Source of the DNA: Eisenbergiella sp963559585
GTDB taxonomy: Bacteria > Bacillota > Clostridia > Lachnospirales > Lachnospiraceae
Assembly (NCBI GenBank): GCA_963559585.1
Contig: CAUWLJ010000108.1
Coordinates: 1-11,481, forward strand
DNA length: 11,481 nucleotides
Reading direction: 5' to 3'
Of this stretch, positions 1 through 6,889 are shown in pieces. Within the stretch, counting starts at the first letter, position 1, and each line of letters begins with the position of its first letter. Both the position numbers and the translations under genes were made by a program. The notes below the pieces were generated by a model. The model saw only the letters and a program-made list of their open reading frames with translations. It did not search any database and was not told the DNA's origin.

Positions 1-79
1 AAAAAAGGACGCTCCGCTGTGGATGCGCACTCGCGCGGGAGGCAGATATTGCCTGGCGGCAATCGCGCCCGGCGCGGGC

Positions 80-103
80 GTGCGTCAAGACGCACACTTT
101 TTT
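80..103 (+). terminator. Intrinsic terminator or attenuator hairpin upstream of the his cluster
   Basis: A perfect inverted repeat GTGCGTC-AA-GACGCAC (80-95; in practice a 6-bp stem with a 4-nt loop) is followed by a run of six T at 98-103. A second small GC-rich hairpin, CGCCC-GGCGC-GGGCG (66-80), abuts it, and AGGCA-GATAT-TGCCT (40-54) lies further up. It lies 35 nt before the first gene. I see no convincing promoter between the T run and that gene, so it may be an attenuator or leaky terminator inside a longer operon rather than a hard stop. That last point is inference. Confidence 0.7.
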
Positions 104-138
104 AGATAAAAGGGAAACAAAGAAAGGCGGTAAGGGCT

Positions 139-1101
139 TTGTATACAGAGTTTTTGGATAAGCTGGATGAAGCGCAGATGGTGTTGGCAGGGATAGGAAA
201 AGAGATGGAGGAAGATTTTTCGGGAATGGAGAAGGATTCCTTCTATCAGGCTGCCATAAAGGAGGCCGGGGATGAGGAGCTGGATGCGCTGCTCCCCTAT
301 CTGCGGCTTCATTATATAAAGCGGCATGGAAATCCCAGGCTGCAGGAGGCCTACGGGAGACTGGCAGAGCTTCTTGCGGGAAAAAATTATTTTGTGGTAA
401 CGTTGTGTACCGACGATTATATCTATGGGGCGGGTCTGGACGAGGGCAGGATTGTGGCCCCCTGTGGCGGATACCGGGCTATGCAGTGCAGCCGGGTGGA
501 CGAGACGGGTGAGCCAAGCTGCCAGGCGGCTTCCGGGCCGTTGGCGACGGACCCATGCCTGTGGGAGAGCGTCCTTGAGGAATTGGATCGGGCATATGCA
601 GAGTGGAAAGATGGAATCCATGGAGACAGTCCGCACTTGAGGGAGGCTTCGGAGCAGCTGACGGGAGATACATTCCACGGGAATGGATTCCACGGGAATC
701 CATTCCCTGGGAAGAAATTCCCTGGAAATTCTTTCCAGGGCGGGCTTTCCGGGCTGAAGTATCCTGTCTGCGGAGAATGCGGCAAGCCCCTTTCTTTTAA
801 TCAGATGGGGGTTCCCGGCTACCGGGAGGAAGGTTATCTGCCTCAGTGGGAGAGATATACCAAATGGCTGCAGGGAACGTTGAACAGGAAGCTGTGCCTC
901 CTGGAATTAGGGGCGGGGATGGAGTATCCTTCCGTGATACGTTTTCCTTTTGAAAAGGTGGCTTTTTTTAATCAGAAGGCCCATCTGTTCCGCGTGCACA
1001 GCAGGCTGTATCAGCTTACGGAGGAACTGAAGGGAAAGGGAACGGCAGTGAAGGAGGATCCGGTTTCCTTTCTGGAAAAGTGCGGGAGGGACGGACAATG
1101 A
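139..1101 (+). CDS. Divergent sirtuin-like (Sir2 fold) protein in the histidine cluster
   Basis: This 320-residue protein resembles the Sir2 family, closest in pattern to macrodomain-linked sirtuins, as judged by eye. Residues 15-23 (VLAGIGKEM) match the first strand and the GAG-x-S nucleotide loop, but in altered form. Residues 84-93 (YFVVTLCTDD) sit where sirtuins have TTNVD or TQNVD. Residues 102-118 (DEGRIVAPCGGYRAMQCS) match the following segment. C211 and C214 (CGEC) look like half of the zinc site. Residues 254-273 (LLELGAGMEYPSVIRFPFEK) match the late Rossmann strand. The conserved Asn of the NVD motif is replaced by Cys, so catalysis is doubtful. Residues 179-200 are a five-residue tandem repeat. 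It starts at TTG with AGGCGG eight bases upstream; the first in-frame ATG is residue 14, inside the first strand, so TTG is preferred. Its stop overlaps the hisH ATG, suggesting translational coupling. The sirtuin assignment is an inference and its substrate is unknown. Confidence 0.7.
   Translation: MYTEFLDKLDEAQMVLAGIGKEMEEDFSGMEKDSFYQAAIKEAGDEELDALLPYLRLHYIKRHGNPRLQEAYGRLAELLAGKNYFVVTLCTDDYIYGAGLDEGRIVAPCGGYRAMQCSRVDETGEPSCQAASGPLATDPCLWESVLEELDRAYAEWKDGIHGDSPHLREASEQLTGDTFHGNGFHGNPFPGKKFPGNSFQGGLSGLKYPVCGECGKPLSFNQMGVPGYREEGYLPQWERYTKWLQGTLNRKLCLLELGAGMEYPSVIRFPFEKVAFFNQKAHLFRVHSRLYQLTEELKGKGTAVKEDPVSFLEKCGRDGQ
673..740 (+). repeat. In-frame 15-bp tandem repeat, about 4.5 copies, with palindromic cores
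   Basis: Units start at 673, 688, 703, 718 and 733 (last one partial). Each begins TTCC and most contain a near-palindrome of the form TTCCC-N-GGGAA, for example TTCCACGGGAA and TTCCCTGGGAA. The repeat encodes F-H/P-G-N/K-x units (residues 179-200 of the sirtuin-like protein). The period is a multiple of three, so copy number can change without breaking the frame. It lies in a linker just before the CGEC motif. Confidence 0.85.
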
Positions 1102-1703
1102 CGGGAATCGTGGATTATGATGCGGGCAATATCAGAAGCGTGGAGAAGGCGCTTCATTTTCTGGGCGAAGAAACGCTGACTACAAGGGATGGGGAGCAGC
1201 TGCTTGCGGCAGACAGGGTGATTCTTCCCGGCGTGGGCTCCTTTGGGGATGCGATGGAAAAGCTTCATGCTTATGGCCTTGTTCCGGTTCTGAAAAAGAT
1301 TGCGGCGCAGGGAACCCCTTTTCTGGGAATCTGCCTGGGCCTGCAGCTTCTCTTTGAGAGCAGCGAGGAGAGTGAAGGCGTGGAAGGACTTGGCCTGCTG
1401 AAGGGGCGGATCTGCAGAATCCCGGAAGGGGAAGGACTGAAGATTCCTCATATCGGCTGGAACAGTCTCACTTATCCTAATCCGGGGCGGCTGTTTGCCG
1501 GGATCGGGGAGGAGCCTTACGTATATTTTGTGCATTCCTATTATCTGAGGGCGGAGGAGCCTTCCATCGTAACGGGGCGCACCCGGTACGGCATTGAAAT
1601 CGACGCTTCTGTGGAGAAGGGCAACGTGTTCGCCTGCCAGTTTCATCCGGAAAAAAGCTCCTCCGTGGGGCTTGCCATCCTGAAAAACTTTGTATCGCTG
1701 TGA
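1098..1703 (+). CDS. hisH: Imidazole glycerol phosphate synthase, glutaminase subunit HisH
   Basis: HisH is the class I glutamine amidotransferase that releases ammonia from glutamine and channels it to HisF in histidine biosynthesis (PRFAR to IGP and AICAR). The protein is 201 residues, normal for the family. It opens with the typical MTGIVDYDAGN. The oxyanion loop PGVGSFGDAM is at 44-53. The nucleophile is C79 in GICLGLQLL, and the triad is completed by H183 and E185 in CQFHPEKSS. I chose ATG at 1098 over an in-frame GTG at 1080 because the family starts here and because ATGA overlaps the stop of the preceding gene, a sign of translational coupling. hisF follows after 92 nt. Confidence 0.97.
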   Translation: MTGIVDYDAGNIRSVEKALHFLGEETLTTRDGEQLLAADRVILPGVGSFGDAMEKLHAYGLVPVLKKIAAQGTPFLGICLGLQLLFESSEESEGVEGLGLLKGRICRIPEGEGLKIPHIGWNSLTYPNPGRLFAGIGEEPYVYFVHSYYLRAEEPSIVTGRTRYGIEIDASVEKGNVFACQFHPEKSSSVGLAILKNFVSL

Positions 1704-1753
1704 TTCCGTGCTCCTGTAAGGGGAGACAGAGGGCGGAGCGGACTTGATTGATC

Positions 1754-1777
1754 CGTTCCGGGTAAGAAGCCGGAACG
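1754..1777 (+). repeat. Perfect inverted repeat just upstream of the hisF ribosome site
   Basis: CGTTCCGG (1754-1761) and CCGGAACG (1770-1777) form an 8-bp stem with an 8-nt loop. It is followed by A-rich sequence and the AAAGGAG ribosome site, not by T, so it is not a terminator on the plus strand. It could set the 5' end or stability of a processed hisF message, or bind a protein as DNA. Its function is unknown. Confidence 0.6.
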
Positions 1778-1795
1778 AAAAAAGGAGAAAAGAAA

Positions 1796-2557
1796 TTGCA
1801 CACAAAGAGAATCATCCCCTGCCTGGATGTGAAAAACGGGCGGGTGGTAAAGGGCGTTAATTTTGTAAATCTGAGGGATGCGGGAGATCCGGTGGAGATC
1901 GGCGCAGCCTACGATCAGGCAGGAGCGGACGAGCTGGTTTTTCTGGACATCACGGCGTCCTCCGATGGGCGCAGCACCGTAGTGGATATGGTGCGGAGGG
2001 TGGCGGAGCGGGTGTTCATCCCCTTCACTGTAGGGGGCGGTATCCGCTGCGTGGAGGATTTCCGCAGGCTTTTGAGAGCAGGCGCGGATAAGATCTCCGT
2101 CAATTCGGCGGCCATCAGCCGCCCTGAGCTGATCAGTGAGGCGGCGGATAAGTTTGGAAGCCAGTGTGTGGTGGCAGCCATCGACGCCAGAAGGCGGCCG
2201 GATGGAAGCGGGTGGAATATTTATCGAAACGGCGGCAGGGTGGATACCGGGATCGACGCTCTCGCCTGGGCGGAGCGGGTAACCCGTCTGGGAGCGGGGG
2301 AGATCCTGCTTACCAGTATGGACTGCGATGGAACGAAGGCCGGATACGATATTGATCTGACCAGGAAGGTGGCGGAGCTGGTTCCCATTCCGGTGATTGC
2401 CTCCGGCGGGGCGGGAACAAAGGAGCATTTCCTGGATGCCTTGACAAAGGGGCGGGCGGATGCTGCCCTGGCAGCCTCTCTTTTTCATTATAAAGAGCTG
2501 GAAATAAAAGAAGTGAAAGGTTTTCTGCGGGAGGCGGGAGTGCCTGTGCGACTGTAG
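1796..2557 (+). CDS. hisF: Imidazole glycerol phosphate synthase, cyclase subunit HisF
   Basis: HisF is the beta/alpha-barrel cyclase that uses ammonia from HisH to turn PRFAR into imidazole glycerol phosphate and AICAR, linking histidine and purine synthesis. The protein is 253 residues, as expected. D11 (in IIPCLDVKNGRVVKG) and D130 (in VVAAIDARR) fall exactly at the known catalytic positions. Phosphate-binding motifs TVGGGIR (78-84) and ASGGAG are present, as is LTSMDCDGTKAGYD. The start is TTG at 1796 with AAAGGAG at 1781-1787, eight bases upstream; no ATG lies near this N-terminus and residues from position 4 are conserved. hisA, often found between hisH and hisF, is absent here, and no hisI or hisE follows. 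Confidence 0.97.
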   Translation: MHTKRIIPCLDVKNGRVVKGVNFVNLRDAGDPVEIGAAYDQAGADELVFLDITASSDGRSTVVDMVRRVAERVFIPFTVGGGIRCVEDFRRLLRAGADKISVNSAAISRPELISEAADKFGSQCVVAAIDARRRPDGSGWNIYRNGGRVDTGIDALAWAERVTRLGAGEILLTSMDCDGTKAGYDIDLTRKVAELVPIPVIASGGAGTKEHFLDALTKGRADAALAASLFHYKELEIKEVKGFLREAGVPVRL

Positions 2558-2637
2558 GAGACTGCCGGGGTGGGGACACTGCGGCAGCACGGTGCGAGGA
2601 GCCGGCAGATGTTTGGCAAACAGGATAGGAGCGGCCC

Positions 2638-2668
2638 GAAAGGACGAATATGACCGGAAAGGACGAAT
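2638..2668 (+). repeat. Duplicated ribosome-site segment in the ung leader
   Basis: The 12-mer GAAAGGACGAAT occurs at 2638-2649 and again at 2657-2668, a 19-bp tandem duplication. Each copy carries an AAAGGA Shine-Dalgarno-like core. The second serves ung; the first precedes ATG at 2650, which opens a six-codon reading frame (MTGKDE, stop TGA at 2668-2670) ending three bases before the ung ATG. Confidence 0.7.
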
Positions 2669-2673
2669 GAGAG

Positions 2674-3354
2674 ATGGGAATGATACAGAACGATTGGCTG
2701 GATGAGATCAGCGCAGAATTTAAAAAGCCGTACTATGCGGAATTGTTTCGGTTTGTGAAGGAAGAATACTCCACCAGGGTGATTTATCCTCCGGCGGATG
2801 AGATCTTCAGCGCGTTTCACCTGACCCCGTTAAGCCGGGTGAAGGTGGTGATCCTGGGGCAGGATCCCTACCACAATGAGAACCAGGCCCACGGGCTGAG
2901 CTTTTCCGTGAAGCCGGAGCAGAAGGACATACCGCCGTCGCTTTTGAATATTTACCAGGAGCTGCAGTCGGATCTGGGATGCTTCATTCCCAACAACGGA
3001 TACCTGGAGAAATGGGCCAGACAGGGCGTGCTGATGCTCAATACCGTGCTCACCGTGCGGGCCCATCAGGCCAATTCCCATCAGGGGCACGGCTGGGAGC
3101 AGTTTACGGACGCGGTGATCCAGGCGGTAAACAGGCAGAACCGGCCTGTCGTATACATGCTGTGGGGCCGGCCGGCCCAGAGCAAGATCCCCATGCTCAC
3201 CAATCCTGCCCATCTGATCCTGAAAGCGCCCCATCCCAGCCCGTTGTCCGCATACAGAGGCTTTTTCGGATGCAGGCATTTCAGCCAGGCCAATGAGTTT
3301 CTCAAAGAAAACGGAGTGGAGCCCATCGACTGGCAGATTGAAAATATAGAATGA
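2674..3354 (+). CDS. ung: Uracil-DNA glycosylase, family 1
   Basis: Ung cuts uracil from DNA after cytosine deamination or dUMP misincorporation, starting base excision repair in the cytoplasm. The protein is 226 residues, normal for family 1. The water-activating motif GQDPYH is at 62-67, with catalytic D64. MLNT at 121-124 supplies the uracil-reading Asn, and HPSPLSAYRGFFG at 187-199 supplies H187 and the DNA minor-groove loop. D64 and H187 match E. coli numbering. The start at 2674 (MGMIQND) is preferred because of the upstream AAAGGA; an ATG two codons later at 2680 is possible. Its stop is 19 nt before the next gene, so the two are probably co-transcribed. The hisF gene is 116 nt upstream without a clear terminator. 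Confidence 0.97.
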   Translation: MGMIQNDWLDEISAEFKKPYYAELFRFVKEEYSTRVIYPPADEIFSAFHLTPLSRVKVVILGQDPYHNENQAHGLSFSVKPEQKDIPPSLLNIYQELQSDLGCFIPNNGYLEKWARQGVLMLNTVLTVRAHQANSHQGHGWEQFTDAVIQAVNRQNRPVVYMLWGRPAQSKIPMLTNPAHLILKAPHPSPLSAYRGFFGCRHFSQANEFLKENGVEPIDWQIENIE

Positions 3355-3373
3355 CGAAAGGGATAAGCAGAAC

Positions 3374-4645
3374 ATGAGAAAAGTTCCATTTGTAACCAGA
3401 GAGCAGATAGAAGAAATCGTGCAGACCTACCCCACTCCCTTCCATATTTATGACGAAAAAGGGATCCGGGAAAATGCGGCGAAGCTGAAGCAGGCGTTTT
3501 CCTGGAATCCGGGCTATAAAGAATTCTTTGCGGTGAAGGCCACGCCCAATCCGTTTCTGATGGATATTCTGAGGGAGTACGGCTGCGGCTGCGACTGCTC
3601 CTCCCTGACGGAGCTGATGCTGTGCGAGGCCATGGGAGTGAGGGGGGAGGATATTATGTTTTCCTCCAATGAGACCCCGGCAGAGGAATATGCCTATGCG
3701 GCCAGACTGGGAGCTACCATCAACCTGGATGATATTACACATATAGAGTATCTGGAAAAAACCATCGGAGCCCTGCCGGAAACCATTAGCTGCCGTTATA
3801 ATCCGGGAGGCGTATTCAAGATCAGCAACAGCATTATGGACAATCCGGGGGATTCCAAGTACGGCTTTACCACTGAGCAGATGTTTGAGGGCTTCCGTAT
3901 TTTGAAGGAAAAGGGCGTGAAGCGTTTCGGAATCCATGCCTTTCTGGCCAGCAATACGGTGACCAACGACTATTATCCCACCCTGGCCAGGGAGTTGTTC
4001 CAGCTGGCGGTAAGGCTGGAGAAGGAGACGGGGGCAGACATCTGTTTCATCAATCTGTCCGGCGGCGTGGGCGTGCCTTACCGTCCGGATCAGGAGCCAA
4101 ACGATATTCTGGCCATCGGGGAAGGCGTGCGCAGGGTATACGAGGAGGTGCTTGTGCCTGCCGGGATGGGGGATGTGGCCATCTATACGGAGCTGGGCCG
4201 TTTTATGATGGCGCCCTACGGCCATCTGATTACCAGGGTCATCCACGAGAAGCACACCTACAAGGAATACGTGGGCTGTGACGCCTGTGCGGTGAATCTG
4301 ATGCGGCCTGCCATGTACGGGGCGTACCATCATGTGACGGTACTGGGAAAGGAGGACGCTCCCTGTGACCACAAATACGACGTGGTGGGCTCTCTGTGTG
4401 AGAACAATGATAAATTTGCGGTTGACAGGATGCTTCCCTCCATCCAGACCGGGGACTATCTGGCTATCCATGACACCGGGGCGCATGGCTTTTCCATGGG
4501 CTACAATTATAATGGAAAGCTGCGCTCCGCAGAGCTTCTCCTTGAGCAGGACGGCGGCGTGAAGCTGATCCGCAGGGCGGAGACGCCGAGGGATTATTTT
4601 GCCACCTTTGACTGCTTTGAGCTGTTTGACAGGTTCCGCTTCTGA
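3374..4645 (+). CDS. lysA: PLP-dependent decarboxylase of the diaminopimelate decarboxylase family
   Basis: This fold-type III PLP enzyme probably decarboxylates meso-diaminopimelate to L-lysine. At 423 residues it has normal family length. K55 in FFAVKATPNP is the expected PLP Schiff-base lysine. GGVGVPY (230-236) is the glycine loop that holds the PLP phosphate, and ELGR (273-276) corresponds to the family EPGR. C342 in GSLCENNDKFA matches the catalytic Cys of the usual G-x-x-CES-D motif. HDTGAHGFSMGYNYNG (366-381) matches the C-terminal GAY-x-x-x-M-x-x-x-YN motif. The usual HIGSQ segment reads IHAFLASNT here, and CES is CEN, so this is a divergent branch. A related carboxynorspermidine or ornithine-type decarboxylase is a less likely alternative. 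The start ATG has GAAAGGG about 11 bases upstream. It follows ung by 19 nt. Confidence 0.85.
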   Translation: MRKVPFVTREQIEEIVQTYPTPFHIYDEKGIRENAAKLKQAFSWNPGYKEFFAVKATPNPFLMDILREYGCGCDCSSLTELMLCEAMGVRGEDIMFSSNETPAEEYAYAARLGATINLDDITHIEYLEKTIGALPETISCRYNPGGVFKISNSIMDNPGDSKYGFTTEQMFEGFRILKEKGVKRFGIHAFLASNTVTNDYYPTLARELFQLAVRLEKETGADICFINLSGGVGVPYRPDQEPNDILAIGEGVRRVYEEVLVPAGMGDVAIYTELGRFMMAPYGHLITRVIHEKHTYKEYVGCDACAVNLMRPAMYGAYHHVTVLGKEDAPCDHKYDVVGSLCENNDKFAVDRMLPSIQTGDYLAIHDTGAHGFSMGYNYNGKLRSAELLLEQDGGVKLIRRAETPRDYFATFDCFELFDRFRF

Positions 4646-4646
4646 T

Positions 4647-4852
4647 ATGGGGAAGCAGACGCTGCAGAAAAGAATCTCAAAAAGCTTTATCCTGGCGTTC
4701 GTTGTGCTGCTGACCGTGACGATGGGGGCGGCGGTGTGGATCAGCGCCCGTGTGTGCCGCGTACAGACCAGCAGGCTGTGCAGGAGCGGGATTACCGGCA
4801 GGAGCTGGACTATTAGAGACAGCTGGAGGAGCTTTTTATCGTGAAAGGCTGA
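4647..4852 (+). pseudogene. Decayed small membrane protein gene (membrane segment plus coiled-coil remnant)
   Basis: An ATG one base after the preceding stop opens a 65-codon frame (stop TGA 4842-4844). It begins MGKQTLQKRISKSF, followed by a hydrophobic stretch ILAFVVLLTVTMGAAVWI, then turns into Ser/Arg/Cys-rich sequence that looks non-native. From 4766 another frame reads DQQAVQERDYRQELDY, TAG (4814-4816), then RQLEELFIVKG and TGA (4850-4852), which looks like a charged heptad coil. The simplest reading is a bitopic membrane/coiled-coil protein (sensor-kinase N-terminus or FtsB/FtsL-like) broken by a frameshift near 4745-4766 and by the TAG. The original function cannot be assigned. A short intact 65-residue protein is the alternative. 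Confidence 0.45.
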
Positions 4853-4857
4853 GTGCG

Positions 4858-6729
4858 ATGGGTGAGAGCAGATATACGAGGGCGCAGGGAGAAAACGGCG
4901 CCTTCCATTTGGAATATGACGAGGAGAACAGGATATGCCTGCTTCAGAACAGGAATGACGTCCATGAGATGAACTGGGTACTTCCCGAACGGAAATGGGG
5001 GACAGTAAGGAACTGTACAGCTCTTGAGGTGGAGGTAAAGCGGGAATTTCTCGGCGGACGGCTCAGGGAAAGCTATGTGTTCCATAATCCCACCGGTTTT
5101 GACATCTACAGCCAGGGGACGCAGATTGGGATAGAGACGCCCTTTCCCGATTATTACACGGACGCGGCTGTCTGTCTGGTGAAATGCTGCCATACCCACA
5201 TCTGGTGCGGAGGAAATGACAGCTATGTGATGACCCTGCGGATGGGAGGCCAGGCCCCACACCTGGGGCTGGTTCTGGTGGAGGGCAGCCTGCAGGGGTA
5301 CAGTGTGGAAAGGATGGCCAGCACAGAGGGGCGGGAAGAAAACCTGAGCAATCACCGGGGCTGCCTGACCCTGCATCCCTCCCCCTTCTGCCTGCATCCG
5401 GGAGAAAGCTGTACGCTGTCGTGGGAGCTGTTCTGGTATGAGGACAGGGCGGATTTTGACAGAGCTTTGAATAAACAGCCGGACTTTGCGGTGGTAAAGT
5501 CGGAGCATTTTGTGGTATTCCAGGGTGAAAAGATCGATTACCGGGTCAGGATCGGAGGGGAAGAAAAGCGGGTCACCCGGGAGGCCTGCCGGCCGGGTGA
5601 GCAGATCTGCGAGATCAGCCACAGCGGCAGGAAAACAACGGCCTCCTTCCTGGTGGTGCCTCCTTTGGAGGAGACGGCGGAGAAGCGCAGCCGCTTCATT
5701 GCCGCCAGACAGCAGTGCCTGGATGAAAAAAGCGCCCTGTACGGAGCCTATCTGATCTATGACACCGAGGAAAAACGCCAGTATTATTCTCACTTAAACG
5801 ACCACAACGGCGGCCGGGAGAGAGTGGGGATGGGGGTGCTGATGGCTCATTATCTTCAGAAGCATCCTGACGGTGAGCTGGAAAAGAGCCTTGACCTGTT
5901 TTTGAGGTATGTGCTCAGAGAGCTGTTTGATGAAGAGACCGGAGAAGTCTTTAACGATGCGCCCAGGTGCAGGGACTATATCCGGCTGTACAATTACCCG
6001 TGGGTGGCAAGACTGTTTCTGGAGACCTGCCTGCTGAAAAAAGATGAGAGTTACCTGGACCGGTACATGAAATGTGTAACCTTTTTCTATGAAGCAGGAG
6101 GAGCGCATTACTACGCTATCGGAATGCCCATGGAGGAATCTGTCCGGGTATTCAGACAGGCCGGACGGGAGGAGGACGCGGAAAAATTGTTGAAGCTGTA
6201 CCGGCAGCAGGGCGATTTCATCCTGGAGAGAGGATGGGATTATCCGGCCCATGAGGTGGATTATGAGCAGAGCATCGTGGCTCCTGCGGCGATCTGCATG
6301 GGAGAGCTGTACCGTCTGACCGGAGAAGAAAAATACAAAGCCGCCTTCCTCAGCCAGCTTCAGGTGCTGGAGCTGTTTCAGGCAGAGCAGCCGGACTATC
6401 ACTGCAATCAGGTGGCGATCCGGCACTGGGATGGCTACTGGTTCGGCAAAAGGCGCTGTCTGGGAGATACCTTCCCCCACTACTGGAGCGTGCTGTCCGG
6501 CTATGCGTACAGTCTGGCCAGGGGGCTGGAGGGGCTGGAGGCCTATGCGGACAGGGCGGAAGCCACCCTGCGCGGTGTGCTCAGCCTGTTCGGGATGGAC
6601 GGAAGCGCATCCTGCGCCATGGTTTATCCTATGGCAGTGAACGGCAGGGAAGCCCATTTCCTGGATCCCTGGGCCAACGATCAGGACTGGGGGCTCTATT
6701 ACAATCTGAAGCTTGGAAAAAAAGAATAA
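4858..6729 (+). CDS. Unknown 623-residue protein, putative beta-sandwich plus alpha/alpha-barrel (glycosidase-like)
   Basis: I do not recognise a named family. The first 270 or so residues are strand-rich with many aromatic residues (for example RLRESYVFHNPTGFDIYSQG). The part after residue 290 alternates helices with short loops and has features common in six-hairpin carbohydrate enzymes: HLNDHNGGRERVGMG (312-326), RLYNYPWVARLFLE (376-389), YEQSIVAPAAICMGELYRL (469-487) and RHWDGYWFGKRRCLGDTFPHYWS (522-544). Aromatic and acidic residues at these loops suit sugar binding. There is no signal peptide or membrane segment, so it probably acts in the cytoplasm. The reading frame is open back to a GTG at 4750, but that extension is low-complexity Ala/Gly sequence overlapping the decayed upstream gene; ATG 4858 has GAAAGG nine bases upstream and is preferred. 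A strong terminator follows. Enzyme class is inference. Confidence 0.7.
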   Translation: MGESRYTRAQGENGAFHLEYDEENRICLLQNRNDVHEMNWVLPERKWGTVRNCTALEVEVKREFLGGRLRESYVFHNPTGFDIYSQGTQIGIETPFPDYYTDAAVCLVKCCHTHIWCGGNDSYVMTLRMGGQAPHLGLVLVEGSLQGYSVERMASTEGREENLSNHRGCLTLHPSPFCLHPGESCTLSWELFWYEDRADFDRALNKQPDFAVVKSEHFVVFQGEKIDYRVRIGGEEKRVTREACRPGEQICEISHSGRKTTASFLVVPPLEETAEKRSRFIAARQQCLDEKSALYGAYLIYDTEEKRQYYSHLNDHNGGRERVGMGVLMAHYLQKHPDGELEKSLDLFLRYVLRELFDEETGEVFNDAPRCRDYIRLYNYPWVARLFLETCLLKKDESYLDRYMKCVTFFYEAGGAHYYAIGMPMEESVRVFRQAGREEDAEKLLKLYRQQGDFILERGWDYPAHEVDYEQSIVAPAAICMGELYRLTGEEKYKAAFLSQLQVLELFQAEQPDYHCNQVAIRHWDGYWFGKRRCLGDTFPHYWSVLSGYAYSLARGLEGLEAYADRAEATLRGVLSLFGMDGSASCAMVYPMAVNGREAHFLDPWANDQDWGLYYNLKLGKKE

Positions 6730-6745
6730 AGACGGACGACATCCG

Positions 6746-6793
6746 TAAAAAATGCCGCCGTGTGAATCCCTCCATTCACACGGCGGCGTTTTT
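6746..6793 (+). terminator. Strong, probably bidirectional intrinsic terminator
   Basis: A perfect 14-bp stem, GCCGCCGTGTGAAT (6754-6767) with ATTCACACGGCGGC (6774-6787), has a 6-nt loop and is followed by GTTTTT. Upstream A residues (6747-6752) provide a T run on the minus strand as well, so it can also end transcripts arriving from the tRNA side. It lies 24 nt after the stop of the 623-residue protein gene. Confidence 0.93.
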
Positions 6794-6805
6794 AAACATA
6801 AAAAA

Positions 6806-6889
6806 TAACAGTTCAGCCGCGCCCACGGAGCAGCAAGATGCTCTACAAAACACTCCTGCGGGGCTTTCCGCTGCTTTGCTGAACTGTTA
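6806..6889. repeat. Palindromic repeat element 1 (84 bp)
   Basis: It is bounded by perfect 12-bp terminal inverted repeats TAACAGTTCAGC (6806-6817) and GCTGAACTGTTA (6878-6889). The interior is GC-rich and includes GAGCA-GCAAGA-TGCTC and CGGGGCTTTCCGCTGCT (6859-6875). The latter recurs exactly at 7167-7183 in element 3. No coding potential is seen. The layout is like a MITE or REP-type intergenic repeat. Confidence 0.75.

Noticed and set aside
673..740. CRISPR-like or minisatellite array outside a gene
   Set aside because: The 15-bp units are too short and contiguous for CRISPR and lie in frame within a coding sequence.
1080..1097. Upstream GTG start for hisH
   Set aside because: ATG 1098 gives the conserved family N-terminus and the ATGA overlap with the previous gene.
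2562..2587. Inverted repeat CTGCCG...CGGCAG after hisF as a terminator
   Set aside because: Only 6 bp with a 14-nt loop and no T run follows.
3302..4486. Long minus-strand open frame (394 codons) opposite the decarboxylase gene
   Set aside because: It is the antisense shadow of a well-supported gene, has His/Pro/Gln-rich composition with no recognisable motif, and lacks a good ribosome site.
4750..4857. N-terminal extension of the 623-residue protein to GTG 4750
   Set aside because: The extra 36 residues are Ala/Gly-rich and overlap another frame that shows membrane/coiled-coil features; ATG 4858 has its own ribosome site.
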